Below, piece after piece: positions 62,464 to 64,000 of a stretch of 64,000 nt of DNA. The stretch is from Pseudoxanthomonas sp. Root65. GTDB taxonomy: Bacteria; Pseudomonadota; Gammaproteobacteria; Xanthomonadales; Xanthomonadaceae. The translations under genes were made by a program, and so were the position numbers. Under the pieces are notes generated by a model, which saw nothing but the letters and a program-made list of their open reading frames with translations, was not told where the DNA came from and searched no databases. The DNA is taken from positions 1 through 64,000 of the forward strand of contig NZ_LMHA01000003.1 in assembly GCF_001427635.1 (NCBI RefSeq). Reading direction: 5' to 3'. Positions within the stretch are counted from its first letter, which is position 1. Each line of letters begins with the position of its first letter.

Positions 62464-64000
62464 TCAGTTGAACTTGTAGCTGAAGCTGACAAACACTTCG
62501 CGCCCGATCGGGCTATACGCGCGCCAGAAGAAGGGATATGTATTGAACGTATCGTCTTCAGGAGCCAGCTCGTCGAGGACGTTATTGATCGCGATGCCGA
62601 CCGTCGCCTTTTCGGTGATCTTCTTCGATACCTGCGTGTTCCAGATTACGTAGGAACCGATACGACCCGTCTCCGCCCAATTCGGCAGGGAGCCCCAACG
62701 ATAGCCGTTAAGGTTGACGTTCCAATCGTCCCGTTCCCAGTTCACTTCCCAGTTGACGCGGCTGCGGAAGTTGAAGAACTGCTTGTCATCGCGGATGTTG
62801 CGAATGCCGCTGCCGGGGAACTCTTCTTCTTCCAGCTTCAGTACGTGAGTCCAGCCCAGTCCGAAATTAAAGTCGCCCAGGCGATCGGTGTCCAGCTGAT
62901 AGCGCCACTTCGCGTCGATGCCCGAAGTTTCCAGCATCGACTGGTTGAACGGGAACGACAGGTAAGAATCGATCTCGTCGTCGTTGATTGCATCCACTCC
63001 CGTGCGCGTCACCAAGCTGGTGAAGAACTGGCAAGCGTCCGAAGTGCCATCGACGGTGTTGCCGTTACGATCGGTACCGAGCAGGCACGCCGCCTCTTCC
63101 CGCATGAGGTAGCTGGTGGAGATGTCGCTGACAGCGCCTTCCAGTTTGATCCGGTAAGCATCGACGCTGATCGACATGTTGTCCGTCACGTCCCACACGA
63201 CGCCGAGCGTTGCGGAACGTCCCTCTTCCTCTTGCAGCTCCGTGCTGCCGCTGCGAGTACCGAAGACGCTGTAGGTGTATGCGGCGGCGCCACACGGGTT
63301 TGGACTGCCAGCAGGCGGAGCCGGGTTCAGGCCGTCGCGGCGGCAACGGTACTCGTCGAGGACGGTGGTGAAGAAGCCGGACTCCTTCGCAAAGACATAG
63401 TGCATGTCCGGTGCACGGAAGCTGGTAGCGTAGCTGCCGCGAATCAGCAGGCTGTCAACGGGACGGAACTCGAGGCCGGCAGACCAGGTAAAGGCGCCGT
63501 CCACCTCGGTGATGTCATCGTACTTGTCGTAGCGGCCGGCCAGATTCATCTTCAGCGTTTCGAAGACCGGGATGCTGAACTCCATGCCAAGCGCATAGCG
63601 GTCGCGATCGCCGCCACCGCCGGTGCCCGTCAGGTTGTAGATCGGGTCGGGACCGGTGTAGTCGGGCGCGATGCGGGGGTCGTTCTGCAAATCATACTTC
63701 TGGCTGGCAGCTTCGATCGTCGCCGCCATGCCTAGCGCGCCCGCCGGCAGCTCAAAAAGATCGCCGGATAGCGTGAACGACGCCTGGGACACTTCGGATT
63801 CGGCATCGGTGCCCACTGTGGTGATCAGCGAACGATAGGTATCACCCGTCAGCGGCGTGAAGAAGCGATTGACGTTGAAATTGACGACGGGATACGGACC
63901 TTGGAAGAGGCCTGTGTTCGGTCCCAGGAAGTACTCGCGGATCGCATTAGCGCGGAAACGCGGTTGCTTGACCTCTAGGTCATAGCGCGCATGCGAGATC
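62464..64000 (-). CDS. TonB-dependent receptor, C-terminal part (5' end beyond window)
   Basis: The frame is open from the stop at 62464 through the right edge (about 512 codons visible). It is the beta-barrel part of a TonB-dependent outer-membrane receptor: RGSYATSFRAPDMHYVF (a TonB-receptor barrel hallmark), SVDAYRIKLEGAVSDI, GVAINNVLD-like GIAINNVLDELAPEDD and the closing strand EVFVSFSYKFN with the C-terminal aromatic. Cysteine pairs in loops hint at disulfides. It is of the xanthomonad family using large loops; ligand unknown. The S9 peptidase follows. Confidence 0.88.
   Translation of the reverse strand, partial: ISHARYDLEVKQPRFRANAIREYFLGPNTGLFQGPYPVVNFNVNRFFTPLTGDTYRSLITTVGTDAESEVSQASFTLSGDLFELPAGALGMAATIEAASQKYDLQNDPRIAPDYTGPDPIYNLTGTGGGGDRDRYALGMEFSIPVFETLKMNLAGRYDKYDDITEVDGAFTWSAGLEFRPVDSLLIRGSYATSFRAPDMHYVFAKESGFFTTVLDEYRCRRDGLNPAPPAGSPNPCGAAAYTYSVFGTRSGSTELQEEEGRSATLGVVWDVTDNMSISVDAYRIKLEGAVSDISTSYLMREEAACLLGTDRNGNTVDGTSDACQFFTSLVTRTGVDAINDDEIDSYLSFPFNQSMLETSGIDAKWRYQLDTDRLGDFNFGLGWTHVLKLEEEEFPGSGIRNIRDDKQFFNFRSRVNWEVNWERDDWNVNLNGYRWGSLPNWAETGRIGSYVIWNTQVSKKITEKATVGIAINNVLDELAPEDDTFNTYPFFWRAYSPIGREVFVSFSYKFN

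Noticed and set aside
1..64000. CRISPR arrays, prophage or insertion sequences
   Set aside because: No regularly spaced repeats with unique spacers, integrase, transposase or att-like duplications were seen in any region.

Overview
The window is high-GC DNA of a gamma-proteobacterium of the Xanthomonadaceae/Lysobacteraceae, probably Pseudoxanthomonas or a close relative. That placement is inference from protein flavour (GumN/TraB protein, MutL with an endonuclease motif, pcnB-folK-panBCD order, TonB receptor next to an S9 peptidase) and from two repeat families familiar in this family: a GGGAGCGACGTAAGTCGC inverted repeat, and a repeat whose translation reads VIPAKAGIH. No phage, insertion sequence or CRISPR array was seen. 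About 60 protein genes and one tRNA are supported; the coding density is very high.

Positions 1-23.3 kb are an exopolysaccharide locus built as two convergent operons. The plus-strand arm (2-13307) holds a cut-off beta-helix/deacetylase protein, a Gfo/Idh/MocA oxidoreductase, an NAD-dependent epimerase, a Wzx-type flippase, a membrane GT2, a Wzy/O-antigen-ligase-type polymerase, two GT4 enzymes and a PLP decarboxylase of the exosortase-A-associated type. One GT4 gene (4052-5185) is inverted inside this arm. The minus-strand arm (20920 down to 13364) holds a UDP-sugar 6-dehydrogenase, a UDP-glucuronate 4-epimerase, a small outer-membrane export lipoprotein, a chain-length determinant, a kinase-like partner that lacks the Walker-A lysine, an outer-membrane beta-barrel and a hexapeptide acyltransferase. 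galE and a MASE2-GGDEF diguanylate cyclase follow. Together they suggest a secreted acidic (uronic-acid-containing) acylated polysaccharide made by a Wzx/Wzy route with PEP-CTERM/XrtA-style export parts. The exosortase itself is not in the window.

Positions 23.3-32.1 kb are housekeeping: an alpha/beta hydrolase with thiD, a YoaK-type membrane protein, PhoH with a PIN domain, Bcp peroxiredoxin, a GcvR-like ACT protein, dapA with a small BamC-like lipoprotein, fdxA and pirin. A repeat-rich 326-bp gap lies at 30418-30743.

Positions 32.1-36.8 kb form a compact minus-strand operon of a YcaC-like hydrolase, a Tat-exported amidohydrolase, an MFS exporter and two tandem XapX micro-proteins joined by ATGA overlaps. 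Positions 37.0-41.8 kb hold an OmpV/MipA porin-like protein, a GNAT protein, a metallo-beta-lactamase-fold lipoprotein and a QseBC/PmrAB-like two-component system. YTTAA-N6-YTTAA-type boxes lie upstream of both the OmpV gene and the regulator.

Positions 41.8-64 kb hold tRNA-Glu(CTC), pcnB-folK-panB-panC-panD-pgi, queG (its last codons lie in a REP arm), nnr-tsaE-amiC-mutL, a DUF1684 lipoprotein, a TraB/GumN protein, an orphan RnfB-type ferredoxin, metG, a DUF2147 protein, a Sel1-like protein, an S9 peptidase and the C-terminal part of a TonB-dependent receptor that runs off the right edge.
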